In this document: one piece after another, positions 38,403-49,054 of the stretch
How the letters are laid out: each line of letters opens with the position of its first letter
Numbering within the stretch: the first letter of the stretch is position 1
Source of the DNA: Spiribacter sp. 1M189
Lineage (GTDB): Bacteria; Pseudomonadota; Gammaproteobacteria; Nitrococcales; Nitrococcaceae
Assembly: GCF_040838345.1 (NCBI RefSeq)
Contig: NZ_JBAKFF010000001.1
Location: 1,836,001-1,900,000 of the forward strand
DNA: 64,000 nt
Reading direction: 5' to 3'
Translations under genes and position numbers: made by a program
The notes under the pieces: generated by a model
Database searches by the model: none
Told to the model about the DNA's origin: nothing
What the model saw: the letters and a program-made list of their open reading frames with translations, nothing else

Positions 38403-39751
38403 GCGCCTGCTCCTTGCGTCCTGAAGGCTTCCAGCAGGCGATCATGAATCCCGCCGAAGGCACCGTTGCTCATGACCACCACCGTATCGCCCGGGCTGGC
38501 GGTGGCGGCAATATGCTCGATCAGGCCGTCGATGTTGACGGCCGTGGTGGCGCGGCCCGCCAGCGGTGCCAGTGCCGCGCCCACATCCCAGGCCAGGGCT
38601 GGGTCGGCGAGGACAAACGCGCGATCTGCCGCCGCCAGCGCCGTCGCCAGGCGATCGGCATGAACGCCCTGTTTCATGGTATTCGAGCGGGGCTCGATCA
38701 CCGCCAGCAGCCGCCCCCGTGTGTGTTCCGCCCCCAGGGCGTCGAGCGTGGCCGCGATCGCCGTGGGATGATGGGCGAAGTCATCCAGCACCGTGATGCC
38801 ATTCGCCTCGCCCCGCCATTCCAGGCGACGGCGTACCCCCCGGAATTCTGTCAGCGCGGCGACTGACTGATCGAGCGGGACGCCGGCATGCCGGGCGGCG
38901 AGCAGCGCCGCCGCGGTATTCATGGCGTTGTGCCGGCCCGGCAGGGGCGGCTCGAAGCGCTGTCCGTTCAGTTGCCAGTCGCCGCCATCCCCCTGCAGAC
39001 GATAAGCCGCCGCCGTCTGCTCGCCGAAGTCGATCCGCTCGCTCCAGCAGCCCTGCGCCAGCACGCGGCCCAGCGCGCGGTCATCGGCGTTCACCACAAT
39101 CCCGCCGTTGCCGGGCACGGTGCGGACCAGATGGTGAAACTGCCGCTCGATCGCCGCCAGATCGGGGAAGATGTCGGCATGATCGTACTCAAGATTGTTC
39201 AGCACCAGCGTTCGCGGACGGAAATGGACGAATTTCGAGCGCTTGTCGAAAAAGGCCGTGTCGTACTCATCGGCCTCGATGACGAAAAACGGTGAGCGGC
39301 CGAGACGCGCGGAGCTTTCGAAGTTCCCCGGCAGCCCGCCGATCAGGAATCCCGGCGCCAGGCCGGCGGCATCGAGCAGCCAGGCCACCAGGCTCGCCGT
39401 CGTGGTCTTGCCGTGGGTGCCGGCCACCGCGATCACCCAGCGATCGCGCAGGATATGGCGTGCCAGCCAGTCCGGGCCGGAGGTGTAATCGAGCCCGCGA
39501 TTCAGGGTGGCTTCCACCGCCGGATTGCCGCGGGAGAGGGCGTTACCGATGACCACCGTCTCCGCCGACTCCGCCTCGGTCAGCGTCTCATAGCCCGTAT
39601 GGACCGTGATCCCGGCCTCCGCCAGGACCGTACTCATGGGCGGGTAGAGGGGGCCATCCTGGCCGGTGACACGATACCCGGCCTGGCGGGCCAGAACGGC
39701 CAGACCAGCCATGAAGGTGCCGCCGATACCCAGGATGTGGAGATGACTCAT
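38399..39751 (-). CDS. mpl: UDP-N-acetylmuramate:tripeptide ligase Mpl
   Basis: A 450-residue Mur ligase that recycles cell-wall tripeptide onto UDP-MurNAc. The N-terminal [18 protein letters not shown], the ATP-binding [16 protein letters not shown] and [12 protein letters not shown] are diagnostic of Mpl. It complements anmK at 60 kb, another cell-wall recycling gene. Coupled by four-base overlaps to genes on both sides. Confidence 0.94.
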   Translation of the reverse strand: MSHLHILGIGGTFMAGLAVLARQAGYRVTGQDGPLYPPMSTVLAEAGITVHTGYETLTEAESAETVVIGNALSRGNPAVEATLNRGLDYTSGPDWLARHILRDRWVIAVAGTHGKTTTASLVAWLLDAAGLAPGFLIGGLPGNFESSARLGRSPFFVIEADEYDTAFFDKRSKFVHFRPRTLVLNNLEYDHADIFPDLAAIERQFHHLVRTVPGNGGIVVNADDRALGRVLAQGCWSERIDFGEQTAAAYRLQGDGGDWQLNGQRFEPPLPGRHNAMNTAAALLAARHAGVPLDQSVAALTEFRGVRRRLEWRGEANGITVLDDFAHHPTAIAATLDALGAEHTRGRLLAVIEPRSNTMKQGVHADRLATALAAADRAFVLADPALAWDVGAALAPLAGRATTAVNIDGLIEHIAATASPGDTVVVMSNGAFGGIHDRLLEAFRTQGAGA

Positions 39752-40254
39752 ACGCCGCTGGCGGCGCGCACGAAGGCGCTCCCGCCGAAGATGTAGGCCA
39801 GCGTGATCGCCAGGCTCAGCAGACCGCCCAGGTTAAGAGCCGAGCGCAGGATGTGATTGACCACCGCGATGTTCCAGATGAGCAGCAGCAGAAAGCTCAG
39901 GGCACCGATGGGGCTCGCCTGCTCGGGACTGCCCACGAACAGCAGCACCGGCAGCGCCACCAGCGAGATGACCGCATCCGTTCCAAACAGCGCCGTCGCG
40001 CTCTGGATGAAGCGCGCCGCGTGGCCCCGCAGCCACAGCGCCAGCGCCAGGAAGGCGAGGTTGTAGCCCGCCAGCAGGGCGATCTGCAGGAGTGGCTCCG
40101 CCTGCGGCGTAAAGCGCTGGATGACGGGCACATTAATGGCGGCCGTCACGGCGATGGCAATGCCCATCAGGCCCGCGGAGCAGGGCAGGTCCTCGGGACC
40201 GGCCCGCAGCAGGGCGATTGCGATCAGACGTTGTACGGGGTTGCTTTTCGACAT
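39748..40254 (-). CDS. Multi-pass membrane protein
   Basis: About 168 residues with five hydrophobic segments and little else; the N-terminal MSKSNPVQRLIAIALLRAGPEDLP is the most distinctive part. I do not recognise a family with certainty. The longer open frame to 40329 crosses the region divergent to cfa; the ATG at 40254 is preferred although its ribosome site is weak. It overlaps mpl by four bases and so is the first gene of this small operon. Confidence 0.7.
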   Translation of the reverse strand: MSKSNPVQRLIAIALLRAGPEDLPCSAGLMGIAIAVTAAINVPVIQRFTPQAEPLLQIALLAGYNLAFLALALWLRGHAARFIQSATALFGTDAVISLVALPVLLFVGSPEQASPIGALSFLLLLIWNIAVVNHILRSALNLGGLLSLAITLAYIFGGSAFVRAASGV

Positions 40255-40370
40255 CGCGATCGGTGGTCCACCAGCTGACAAAATACGACGCGGGGTTGAA
40301 TCCATTAGCCCGTCTGGGGTTGCATTCATGGTACCGAGTAAATGGACCGGCGTCGCGAGGGAGGGATTGG

Positions 40371-41555
40371 ATGCTGGATCGGTTTTTGCACAATGGCATT
40401 GAGTGGGGGAGTCTGACAGTCGAGCGCCCCGCGGGGGAGACCCGGCATTTCGGGTCGGGGCAGCCCGAAGCGGACATCACCATTCATGACCGCCGGGTCG
40501 AGCGGCGTGTGCTCAGTGATCCCGACTTCATGCTGGGTCAGACCTACATGGAAGAGGGCTGGAGCACCACCGAACTGCGCGCCCTGCTGGCGGTGCTCAT
40601 GGGCAACTTCGACGACCCCGAGCCCGGTAGCGCCAGACGTCTCGCCCAGGCCGCGGTTCGCCCGCTGCAGCAGTGGAACCGCCGTGCGGCAAGCCGCCGC
40701 AACGTGGCGCATCACTACGATCTCGACGAATCGCTGTTCCGGCGCTTCCTCGATACCGACATGCAGTACTCCTGCGCCTACTGGCCGGACGGCGTCGAGG
40801 ACCTGGAGAACGCTCAGGCGGCAAAGCGTGCGCTCATCCGCCGCAAGCTCTGCCTCGAGCCGGGTCAGCAGGTGCTGGACATCGGCTGCGGCTGGGGCGG
40901 ACTCGCCATCGAACTCGCTGAGCAGGCCGATGCGCGCGTGATCGGCCTGACGCTGTCCGAGGAGCAGGCCCGGGTGGCTCGCGACCGCGTCCGCGAGCGG
41001 GGCCTGGAAGATCGCGTGGACATCCGCATCCAGGACTATCGCGATGTGCCCGAGCGCTTCGACCGGATCGTCAGTGTGGGCATGTTCGAGCACGTCGGCG
41101 CCAGCTACTACGACACCTTTTTCCGCGCCCTGCACGATCATCTGACCCCCGACGGCGTCGTCCTTCTGCACACCATCGGCCGCCTCGGGCGGCCCGGCGT
41201 GACCAACCCCTGGATCCGCCGCTACATCTTCCCCGGCGGCTACATCCCATCGCTGTCCGAGGTCAGTGCGGCGGTGGAGCGACAGCGCCTCGCCACCACT
41301 GATCTCGAGGTCCTGCGCCTGCACTACGCCTACACCCTGGCCGCCTGGTTCGAGCGCTTCCAGGCGGTCCGCGAGCAGGTGGCCGCCGAGAAGGGCGAGC
41401 GCTTCTGCCGGATGTGGGAGTTCTACCTCGCCGCCAGTGAAATGGCGTTCCACTATCGTGGCCTGGTGGTCTTTCACTTCCAGCTGGCGGCGGATCAGAC
41501 CGCCGTGCCGCTGTCGCGGGACTATCTGCATGAGGCCGCCGCCGTCGGGGCTTGA
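40371..41555 (+). CDS. cfa: Cyclopropane-fatty-acyl-phospholipid synthase
   Basis: A 394-residue SAM-dependent enzyme that adds a methylene bridge to membrane lipid double bonds. YSCAYW, DIGCGWGGLAIELAE (SAM site) and GMFEHVGASYYDTFF are family blocks. The start at 40371 has GAGGGAGGGA just upstream; the open frame runs back to 40218 but that part does not look like protein of this family. Cyclopropane lipids help against osmotic and acid stress. Confidence 0.92.
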   Translation: MLDRFLHNGIEWGSLTVERPAGETRHFGSGQPEADITIHDRRVERRVLSDPDFMLGQTYMEEGWSTTELRALLAVLMGNFDDPEPGSARRLAQAAVRPLQQWNRRAASRRNVAHHYDLDESLFRRFLDTDMQYSCAYWPDGVEDLENAQAAKRALIRRKLCLEPGQQVLDIGCGWGGLAIELAEQADARVIGLTLSEEQARVARDRVRERGLEDRVDIRIQDYRDVPERFDRIVSVGMFEHVGASYYDTFFRALHDHLTPDGVVLLHTIGRLGRPGVTNPWIRRYIFPGGYIPSLSEVSAAVERQRLATTDLEVLRLHYAYTLAAWFERFQAVREQVAAEKGERFCRMWEFYLAASEMAFHYRGLVVFHFQLAADQTAVPLSRDYLHEAAAVGA

Positions 41556-41591
41556 TAGACTCTCGCGCGAGTACGGGGAAGGGGAGTCACC

Positions 41592-42851
41592 ATGCCAGCG
41601 AAAAACGCCTTCTACGCCCAGTCCGGCGGCGTCACCGCGGTCATCAACGCCAGCGCCGCCGGCGTGATCGAGGCCACGCGTGAGCATCCGGCCGACATCG
41701 GCACGGTCTATGCCGGCGCCAACGGCATCCTCGGTGCCCTGCACGAGGAGCTGATCGACACCACAGCCGAGTCCGCCGAGACCATCGCGGCGCTGCGACA
41801 CACCCCCGCCGGTGCCTTTGGCTCGGCGCGCTACAAGCTCAAGGGGCTGGAGGAGAACCGCGCCGAGTACGAGCGCCTCATCGAGGTGTTCCGTGCCCAC
41901 GACATCGGTTATTTCTTCTACAACGGCGGTGGCGACTCGCAGGATACGGCCCACAAGGTCTCGCAGCTGGGTGAGGCGATGGGCTACCCGGTCACCTGCA
42001 TCGGCGTGCCCAAGACCGTCGACAACGATCTGCCCGTGACCGACACCTGCCCCGGCTTTGGGTCGGTGGCCAAGTACATCGCCGTGGCCACCCGCGAGGC
42101 GGGCCTGGACGTGGCCTCCATGGCCGAGACCTCCACCCGCGTGTTCATCCTCGAGACCATGGGCCGTCACGCCGGCTGGATCGCGGCGGCCTCGGCGCTG
42201 GCCCGCGAGCGGGACGGGGATCCGCCCCATGTCATTCTGCTGCCCGAGGTGCCGCTGGACGAGCAGCGGTTCCTCGATCGCGTCCGCCAGAGCGTGGAAG
42301 CGTTCGGCTACTGTGTGGTGGTGGTCTCCGAGGGCGTGAAGACCGCCGACGGCCGCTTCCTCTCGGATCAGGGCACGCGTGACGCCTTCGGTCATGTCCA
42401 GCTCGGTGGCGTCGCCCCGGTGGTGGCCGCCATGATCAAGAATCACCTCGGCTACAAGTACCATTACGCCATCGCCGACTATCTGCAGCGGGCGGCCCGG
42501 CATATCGCCTCGGCCACCGACGTCGAGCAGGCCCATGCGCTGGGTCGGGCCGCGGTGGAACTCGCGCTCGCCGGGCGCAATGCCGTGATGCCCACCATCG
42601 TGCGCGGGTCGGACAGCCCCTATCGCTGGCACATCGGCGAGGTGGCGCTGGAGGCGGTGGCCAACCGCGAGGCGAAGATGCCCGCCGAGTACATCGACGA
42701 CAGCGGCTTTTTCGTCACCGAGGCGGCGCTGCGCTATCTGCGCCCGCTCATCGCCGGCGAGGACTATCCGCCCTACCGCGACGGGCTGCCCGATTATGCC
42801 CGTCTGCGCGGTCAGCGCGTCGCCAAGCGGCTGCCGGCCTTCGGGACCTGA
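41592..42851 (+). CDS. pfp: Pyrophosphate-dependent 6-phosphofructokinase
   Basis: A 419-residue phosphofructokinase. Two residues decide the phosphoryl donor: GGGDS at 112-116 has Asp at the fourth place, where ATP enzymes have Gly, and PKTVDND has Lys where ATP enzymes have Gly. Both point to PPi. The third place of the first motif is Gly instead of the usual Asp. The reaction is reversible, so the enzyme can serve both glycolysis and gluconeogenesis. A pyrophosphatase gene follows. Confidence 0.9.
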   Translation: MPAKNAFYAQSGGVTAVINASAAGVIEATREHPADIGTVYAGANGILGALHEELIDTTAESAETIAALRHTPAGAFGSARYKLKGLEENRAEYERLIEVFRAHDIGYFFYNGGGDSQDTAHKVSQLGEAMGYPVTCIGVPKTVDNDLPVTDTCPGFGSVAKYIAVATREAGLDVASMAETSTRVFILETMGRHAGWIAAASALARERDGDPPHVILLPEVPLDEQRFLDRVRQSVEAFGYCVVVVSEGVKTADGRFLSDQGTRDAFGHVQLGGVAPVVAAMIKNHLGYKYHYAIADYLQRAARHIASATDVEQAHALGRAAVELALAGRNAVMPTIVRGSDSPYRWHIGEVALEAVANREAKMPAEYIDDSGFFVTEAALRYLRPLIAGEDYPPYRDGLPDYARLRGQRVAKRLPAFGT

Positions 42852-42876
42852 CCCGACCCGGGCGGCTGCGTATAAT
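42848..42876 (+). promoter_or_regulatory. Promoter of ppa
   Basis: CTGACC at 42848-42853 and a perfect TATAAT at 42871-42876 are 17 bases apart, about 40 bases before the ppa start codon. It gives the pyrophosphatase its own promoter, separate from pfp. Confidence 0.65.
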
Positions 42877-42914
42877 CCAGCGAGTTTTCAACCTATCCGA
42901 CCAGGAGCAAGCGC

Positions 42915-43442
42915 ATGGCGTATCAGGGCATCGACGCGGGCAAGAAGCTGCCCGACGACCTCAACATCATCATCGAGATCCCGGCCAACGCCGATCCCAT
43001 CAAGTACGAGGTCGACAAGGACTCCGGGGCCATCATGGTGGACCGGTTCATGGGAACGGCCATGCACTATCCCGCCAACTATGGCTATATACCGGACACC
43101 CTCTGCGGCGACGGCGATCCCCTGGATGCGCTGGTGGTGACGCCCTTCCCGCTGGCCGTGGGTTCGGTCATCCGCTGCCGGCCGGTGGGCATGCTGGAGA
43201 TGACCGACGAGGGGGGCGAGGATGCCAAGCTGCTCTGCGTGCCGATCAGCAAGCTCACGCCGATCTACGACCACGTCAAGGCGCCCGAGGATCTGCCGGC
43301 CCTGCTGCTTGAGCAGATCAGCCACTTCTTCGAGCGCTACAAGGACCTCGAGCCCGGCAAGTGGGTCAAGGTCAATGGCTGGAAGGGCTACGACGCCGCG
43401 GTGGCCGAGATCAACGACTCCGTCAAGCGCTTCGGCGGCTGA
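42915..43442 (+). CDS. ppa: Inorganic pyrophosphatase (family I)
   Basis: A 175-residue soluble enzyme that splits PPi. [38 protein letters not shown] (metal aspartates) and [17 protein letters not shown] are the family blocks. The ribosome site is AGGAG at 42902-42906. It is next to pfp, which uses PPi as substrate. Confidence 0.95.
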   Translation: MAYQGIDAGKKLPDDLNIIIEIPANADPIKYEVDKDSGAIMVDRFMGTAMHYPANYGYIPDTLCGDGDPLDALVVTPFPLAVGSVIRCRPVGMLEMTDEGGEDAKLLCVPISKLTPIYDHVKAPEDLPALLLEQISHFFERYKDLEPGKWVKVNGWKGYDAAVAEINDSVKRFGG

Positions 43443-43447
43443 CCGGC

Positions 43448-44011
43448 ATGGTCAAGCTGACCCGCATCTATACCCGCACCGGGGATACCGGTCAGACGGG
43501 CCTCGGCGATGGCAGCCGCGTGGCCAAGACCGATCCCCGGGTCACGGCCTACGGCACCGTCGACGAGCTCAACGCCCTGCTCGGCATCTGCCGGCTGCAC
43601 GCCGCCGGCGAGCTCGACCAGGCGCTGGCGCGCATTCAGAACGACCTCTTCGACGTCGGCGCCGATCTCTGCACGCCGGAGCAGGACGACCCGCCCTTCG
43701 AGCCACTGCGCGTGGCGGGAGGCCAGGTGGACTGGCTCGAGGCGGAGATCGATCGGGTCAATGCCGGCCTCGAGACCCTGCGCTCCTTCGTGCTGCCGGC
43801 GGGCAGTCCGGCAGCCGCGCATCTGCACCATGCCCGCACGGTGGCCCGGCGGGCGGAGCGGGATACCGCGGCGCTGGCGGCGACCACGCCCATCAACGAG
43901 GAAGTCCTGCGCTATCTCAACCGGCTGTCGGACTATCTGTTCGTGCTGGCCCGGGACGCCAATCGGGAGGCCGGCGGCGACGTGCTCTGGCAGCCCGGCG
44001 AAAACCGCTGA
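43448..44011 (+). CDS. Cob(I)alamin adenosyltransferase (PduO type)
   Basis: A 187-residue ATP:corrinoid adenosyltransferase. The N-terminal TRIYTRTGDTGQTGLGDG binds ATP, and RRAERDTAALA with LNRLSDYLFVLAR near the end is the family signature. It makes adenosylcobalamin. The ATG at 43448 follows the ppa stop by five bases; the longer frame back to 43361 is a shadow of ppa. Confidence 0.93.
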   Translation: MVKLTRIYTRTGDTGQTGLGDGSRVAKTDPRVTAYGTVDELNALLGICRLHAAGELDQALARIQNDLFDVGADLCTPEQDDPPFEPLRVAGGQVDWLEAEIDRVNAGLETLRSFVLPAGSPAAAHLHHARTVARRAERDTAALAATTPINEEVLRYLNRLSDYLFVLARDANREAGGDVLWQPGENR

Positions 44012-44013
44012 GC

Positions 44014-44895
44014 ATGGCCTGGCATCAGGTGGCCTTCGAGCTGGCGGCAGACCGGGCCGGACTGGCCGAGGCCGCCCTCGAGGCCAGCGGGGCCGAGGCG
44101 GTGACCTGGGGCGAGGCGGCCGGCAGCACCGCCGTGCTGGAGCCGCCGCCGGGCGAGACCCGGCTCTGGGACCGGGTGCGGATCGAGGCGCTGTTCGCCG
44201 CCGATGCCGACCCCGCCGTCATCCGCGAGGCGGTGACCACCGCCCTCGGGGCCCTGCCGGCGGACTGGCAGGAATCGGAACTGGCGGATCAGCCCTGGGA
44301 GCGGGCCTGGCTGGACCACTTCCAGCCCCAGTCATTCGGCGCAGGGCTCTGGGTCGTCCCCTGGGGTATGACGCCGCCCGACCCGGAGGCGGTCAACATC
44401 CGCCTGGACCCCGGCCTTGCCTTTGGCACCGGCACCCATCCCAGTACCGCGCTCTGCCTTGAGGCGCTGGCCGCCGAGCCACCGGTGGGCGAGACGGTCA
44501 TCGACTATGGCTGCGGCTCGGGCGTGCTGGCCGTGGCCGCTCTGCTGCTGGGCGCCGAGCGGGTGGTGGCGGTGGACAACGATCCCCAGGCTGGCACCGC
44601 CACCCGCGACAATGCCGAGCGCAACGGCGTGGCCGACCGGCTCGAGGTGCTTGAGCCGGGTGCGCCCCTGCCTGAGGCCGACCGGGTGCTGGCGAATATT
44701 CTGGCCGGCGTGCTGCAGTCACTCGCGCCGACGCTCATTGGCGCCCTGCGGACGGGCGGGCGTCTGACCCTGGCGGGGATCCTGGCCGAGCAGGCCGACG
44801 CCGTGCGCACCGCCTACCAGCCCGCCTGCCGATTCGCGTCAGCCGTGGCCCGGGATGGCTGGGTACGCCTCGATGGCGAGCGCCGGGCGCTTTAA
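44014..44895 (+). CDS. prmA: Ribosomal protein L11 methyltransferase
   Basis: A 293-residue SAM methyltransferase that methylates L11. WERAWLDHFQPQSFG, FGTGTHPSTALCLEAL and the SAM motif IDYGCGSGVLAVAALLLGA are diagnostic. The ATG at 44014 is two bases after the adenosyltransferase stop. The order prmA-fis-purH-purD is classic for gammaproteobacteria. Confidence 0.94.
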   Translation: MAWHQVAFELAADRAGLAEAALEASGAEAVTWGEAAGSTAVLEPPPGETRLWDRVRIEALFAADADPAVIREAVTTALGALPADWQESELADQPWERAWLDHFQPQSFGAGLWVVPWGMTPPDPEAVNIRLDPGLAFGTGTHPSTALCLEALAAEPPVGETVIDYGCGSGVLAVAALLLGAERVVAVDNDPQAGTATRDNAERNGVADRLEVLEPGAPLPEADRVLANILAGVLQSLAPTLIGALRTGGRLTLAGILAEQADAVRTAYQPACRFASAVARDGWVRLDGERRAL

Positions 44896-44948
44896 TGGCT
44901 CCGGCGTTGTGGTTATGATCCCCGGCTTTACTCCGAAGGACTGAACTC

Positions 44949-45212
44949 ATGGCAGACGACTCCGCCCAGGACTGTTCAGGCGTCGGCCCCATCCGTGCCT
45001 GCGTGCACGAGACGGTGAGCGCCTACTTCGAGCAGCTTGACGGACACAGCTGTCATGATCTCCACCGCATGGTCATCGAGCAGGCCGAAGCGCCGCTGCT
45101 CGAAGTGGTCATGCGCGAATGCGCCGGCAACCAGACCCGGGCGGCGGAAGCGCTCGGCATCAACCGGGGAACGCTGCGCAAGAAACTGCGCCAGTACGGC
45201 CTCGAGGACTGA
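44949..45212 (+). CDS. fis: Fis-family nucleoid protein
   Basis: An 87-residue DNA-binding protein. The C-terminal half is the Fis helix-turn-helix, GNQTRAAEALGINRGTLRKK. Fis activates rRNA promoters and shapes the nucleoid. In many relatives dusB lies directly upstream; here prmA does. A TATGAT -10 box at 44914-44919 suggests a promoter of its own, though its -35 is poor. Confidence 0.92.
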   Translation: MADDSAQDCSGVGPIRACVHETVSAYFEQLDGHSCHDLHRMVIEQAEAPLLEVVMRECAGNQTRAAEALGINRGTLRKKLRQYGLED

Positions 45213-45230
45213 ACAGCACGGAGTCATCTC

Positions 45231-46808
<1,578 letters not shown>

Positions 46809-46824
46809 TCGAGGAGCGAATGCA

Positions 46825-48114
46825 ATGAACATTCTGGTAGTCGGCAACGGCGGCCGCGAACACGCGCTGGCCTGGCGTCTGGCCCGATCGCCGCGGGCGG
46901 AGAACATTTACGTGGCCCCGGGCAATGCCGGCACCGCCCATGAACCCGGCGTGCACAACGTCAACGTGGGCGCCGAAGACATCAACGGCCTCTGCGACGT
47001 GGCCCGTCAGCTTGAGGTGGCGATGACGGTGGTCGGGCCCGAGGCGCCGCTGGCCGCCGGCATCGTCGATGCCTTCGAGGCCGCCGGCCTGGCCTGCCTG
47101 GGTCCGCACCGCGCGGCGGCCGAGCTGGAGGCCTCCAAGGCCTTCGCCAAAGACTTCTTCGCCCGCCACGCCATCCCCAGCGCCGACTACCAGAGTTTTG
47201 ACGACCTGGATGCCGCCCGCGCCTATATCCGTGAGCGCGGGGCGCCGCTGGTGATCAAGGCCGACGGCCTTGCCGCCGGCAAGGGCGTGACCATCGCCCA
47301 TACCCTTGATGACGCCCTGATCGCGGCCGAGGAGATGCTCGGCGGTGCCTTCGGTGCCGCCAGCGAGCGCATCGTGGTGGAGGATTTCCTCACCGGCGAG
47401 GAGGCGAGCTTCATCGCCCTGGTGGACGGCGAGACCATCCTGCCGCTGGCCAGCTCCCAGGACCACAAGGCGCGGGATGCCGGTGACGAGGGGCCGAATA
47501 CCGGCGGCATGGGGGCCTATTCACCGGCACCGGTGGTCACCGATGCCGTCCACGAGCGCATTCTCGAGGCCGTGATCCGGCCCACCGTGCGGGGGCTCGT
47601 GGCCGAGGGCCGGGGCTTCAGGGGCTTTCTGTACGCCGGCCTGATGATCGACGGCCATGGCGAGCCGCGGGTGCTCGAATTCAATGTGCGCCTGGGCGAC
47701 CCCGAGACCCAGCCCATCCTCATGCGTCTGCAGTCCGACCCGGTGGACCTGTTCGAGGCCACCCTCGACGGCCGGCTCGCCGAGCAGACCGTCGACTGGG
47801 ATCCTCGGTCCTGCCTGGGGGTGGTGCTGGCCGCGGGGGGTTATCCGGGGCAGTATGAGCGCGGTCATGTCATCCATGGACTGCCGGCGACCGAGTCATC
47901 CGACCGCAAGGTCTTCCATGCCGGCACGGTGCTGGACGACGAGGATCGCGTCCTCACCGCGGGCGGACGGGTGCTCTGCGCCTGTGCCCTGGGTGATGAC
48001 ATCATCGCCGCGCAGAAGGCGGCCTATGACCTCGCCGAAGGCATCAATTGGGAGGGGCGGTTCATGCGCCCGGACATCGGCTATCGGGCCGTGCGGGCCC
48101 TGCTCGGGGAGTAA
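46825..48114 (+). CDS. purD: Phosphoribosylamine-glycine ligase
   Basis: A 429-residue ATP-grasp enzyme of early purine synthesis. [19 protein letters not shown] at the N-terminus, [16 protein letters not shown], and [15 protein letters not shown] are diagnostic. It is 16 bases after purH. Confidence 0.96.
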   Translation: MNILVVGNGGREHALAWRLARSPRAENIYVAPGNAGTAHEPGVHNVNVGAEDINGLCDVARQLEVAMTVVGPEAPLAAGIVDAFEAAGLACLGPHRAAAELEASKAFAKDFFARHAIPSADYQSFDDLDAARAYIRERGAPLVIKADGLAAGKGVTIAHTLDDALIAAEEMLGGAFGAASERIVVEDFLTGEEASFIALVDGETILPLASSQDHKARDAGDEGPNTGGMGAYSPAPVVTDAVHERILEAVIRPTVRGLVAEGRGFRGFLYAGLMIDGHGEPRVLEFNVRLGDPETQPILMRLQSDPVDLFEATLDGRLAEQTVDWDPRSCLGVVLAAGGYPGQYERGHVIHGLPATESSDRKVFHAGTVLDDEDRVLTAGGRVLCACALGDDIIAAQKAAYDLAEGINWEGRFMRPDIGYRAVRALLGE

Positions 48115-48119
48115 TGCCC

Positions 48120-48515
48120 ATGCCACAGACCATGACGCCTGCCCTGTGGTGCGTGCTGATCGCCGCCTTCATCCCGTTCGTGTTCGCCGGCATGGCGAAA
48201 TCCCAGGGTCGCTTCGACAACGCCCGGCCGCGGGCCTGGCTCGCCGGGCTGGAAGGCTGGCGGCAGCGGGCCCACTGGGCCCAGCTCAACACCTTCGAGG
48301 CGTTCCCGCCGTTCGCCGCCGGCGTGATCATCGCCGAGATGACGGCTGCCAGTCAGCCCTGGGTGAATGCGCTCGCGGTGGCCTTCGTCCTGCTGCGCCT
48401 GGGCTATGGCTTTGCCTATGTCGTCGACCGCCCGACGCTGCGCAGTCTTGTCTGGACCGGCGCCTTCGCCTGCACCGTGGGGCTATTCCTGGTCGCTGCC
48501 TTCACCAGCGCCTGA
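48120..48515 (+). CDS. MAPEG-family membrane protein
   Basis: A 131-residue four-helix membrane protein. The segment RAHWAQLNTFEAFPPFAAGV is the MAPEG (glutathione/eicosanoid metabolism) core. Function in bacteria is mostly unknown. An ATG at 48114 overlaps the purD stop, but the one at 48120 has GGGGAG at the right distance (eight bases) and is preferred. Its end overlaps the minus-strand ybaN gene by 33 bases. Confidence 0.82.
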   Translation: MPQTMTPALWCVLIAAFIPFVFAGMAKSQGRFDNARPRAWLAGLEGWRQRAHWAQLNTFEAFPPFAAGVIIAEMTAASQPWVNALAVAFVLLRLGYGFAYVVDRPTLRSLVWTGAFACTVGLFLVAAFTSA

Positions 48516-48950
48516 ATCATCCCGGCGCGGGCCGTGGGGGCGGGTGGCCAGAAACACCACCCCGAAGGCCATGAGCCCCGTCGCTGCCAGTCGCGCATAG
48601 AGTGGCTCGACACTCACCCACATCCAGGTCCAGCTGAGGGCAATGACCACCAGGGCGGTGATCTTGGCCCGCGGCCGGATCGCCCGATGGTCGCGCCAGT
48701 CCCGCAGCAGCGGGCCGAACCGCCGATGGCTGTAGAGCCAGGCATGCAGGGCCGGCGAGCTGCGTGAGGCACACATCGCCGCGAGCAGCAGAAACGGCGT
48801 GGTGGGCAGCAACGGCAGCACGACCCCGACACTGCCAAGGCCGATGAAAAACAGCGCCAGCGCCAGCCAGGCACGGCGCACCAGGGTGGCGCGTAGCCCG
48901 CGGGACGGGGTCTCCGGTGATGTTGCCTTCGGCTTGCGATCCCGGTTCAA
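48483..48950 (-). CDS. YbaN-like inner-membrane protein (DUF454)
   Basis: A 155-residue protein with four hydrophobic segments. GSVGVVLPLLPTTPFLLLAA is the DUF454 hallmark, followed by SSPALHAWLYSHRRFGPLLRDW (split here at HRRFGPLLRDW). The role is unknown. The start is TTG at 48950, supported by AGGAG nine bases upstream; there is no ATG nearby in frame. It is divergent from hemN. Confidence 0.8.
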   Translation of the reverse strand: MNRDRKPKATSPETPSRGLRATLVRRAWLALALFFIGLGSVGVVLPLLPTTPFLLLAAMCASRSSPALHAWLYSHRRFGPLLRDWRDHRAIRPRAKITALVVIALSWTWMWVSVEPLYARLAATGLMAFGVVFLATRPHGPRRDDSGAGEGSDQE

Positions 48951-48979
48951 CAGGTTTTTCTCCTGTCCTGATGATACGC

Positions 48980-48993
48980 CTGATCCAAGTCAA
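48980..48993 (+). promoter_or_regulatory. FNR/Anr-like site upstream of hemN
   Basis: CTGAT-CCAA-GTCAA matches the FNR/Anr consensus TTGAT-N4-ATCAA at eight of ten fixed positions. Its centre is about 68 bases before the hemN start codon, nearly the same distance as the perfect box before ccoN. Activation of an oxygen-independent haem enzyme under low oxygen fits. Confidence 0.65.
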
Positions 48994-49054
48994 CCAGTCC
49001 CGGCGCAATGCGGGCTATCGTCCCAGCATTCACTGATAACGGAGGTTGGCTGAC

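Noticed and set aside
40326..42632. A 768-codon open frame on the minus strand
   Set aside because: It lies antisense to cfa and pfp, both clearly real. Long antisense frames are common in GC-rich DNA. The same applies to the 567-codon frame at 4124-5827 antisense to the glycerol permeases.
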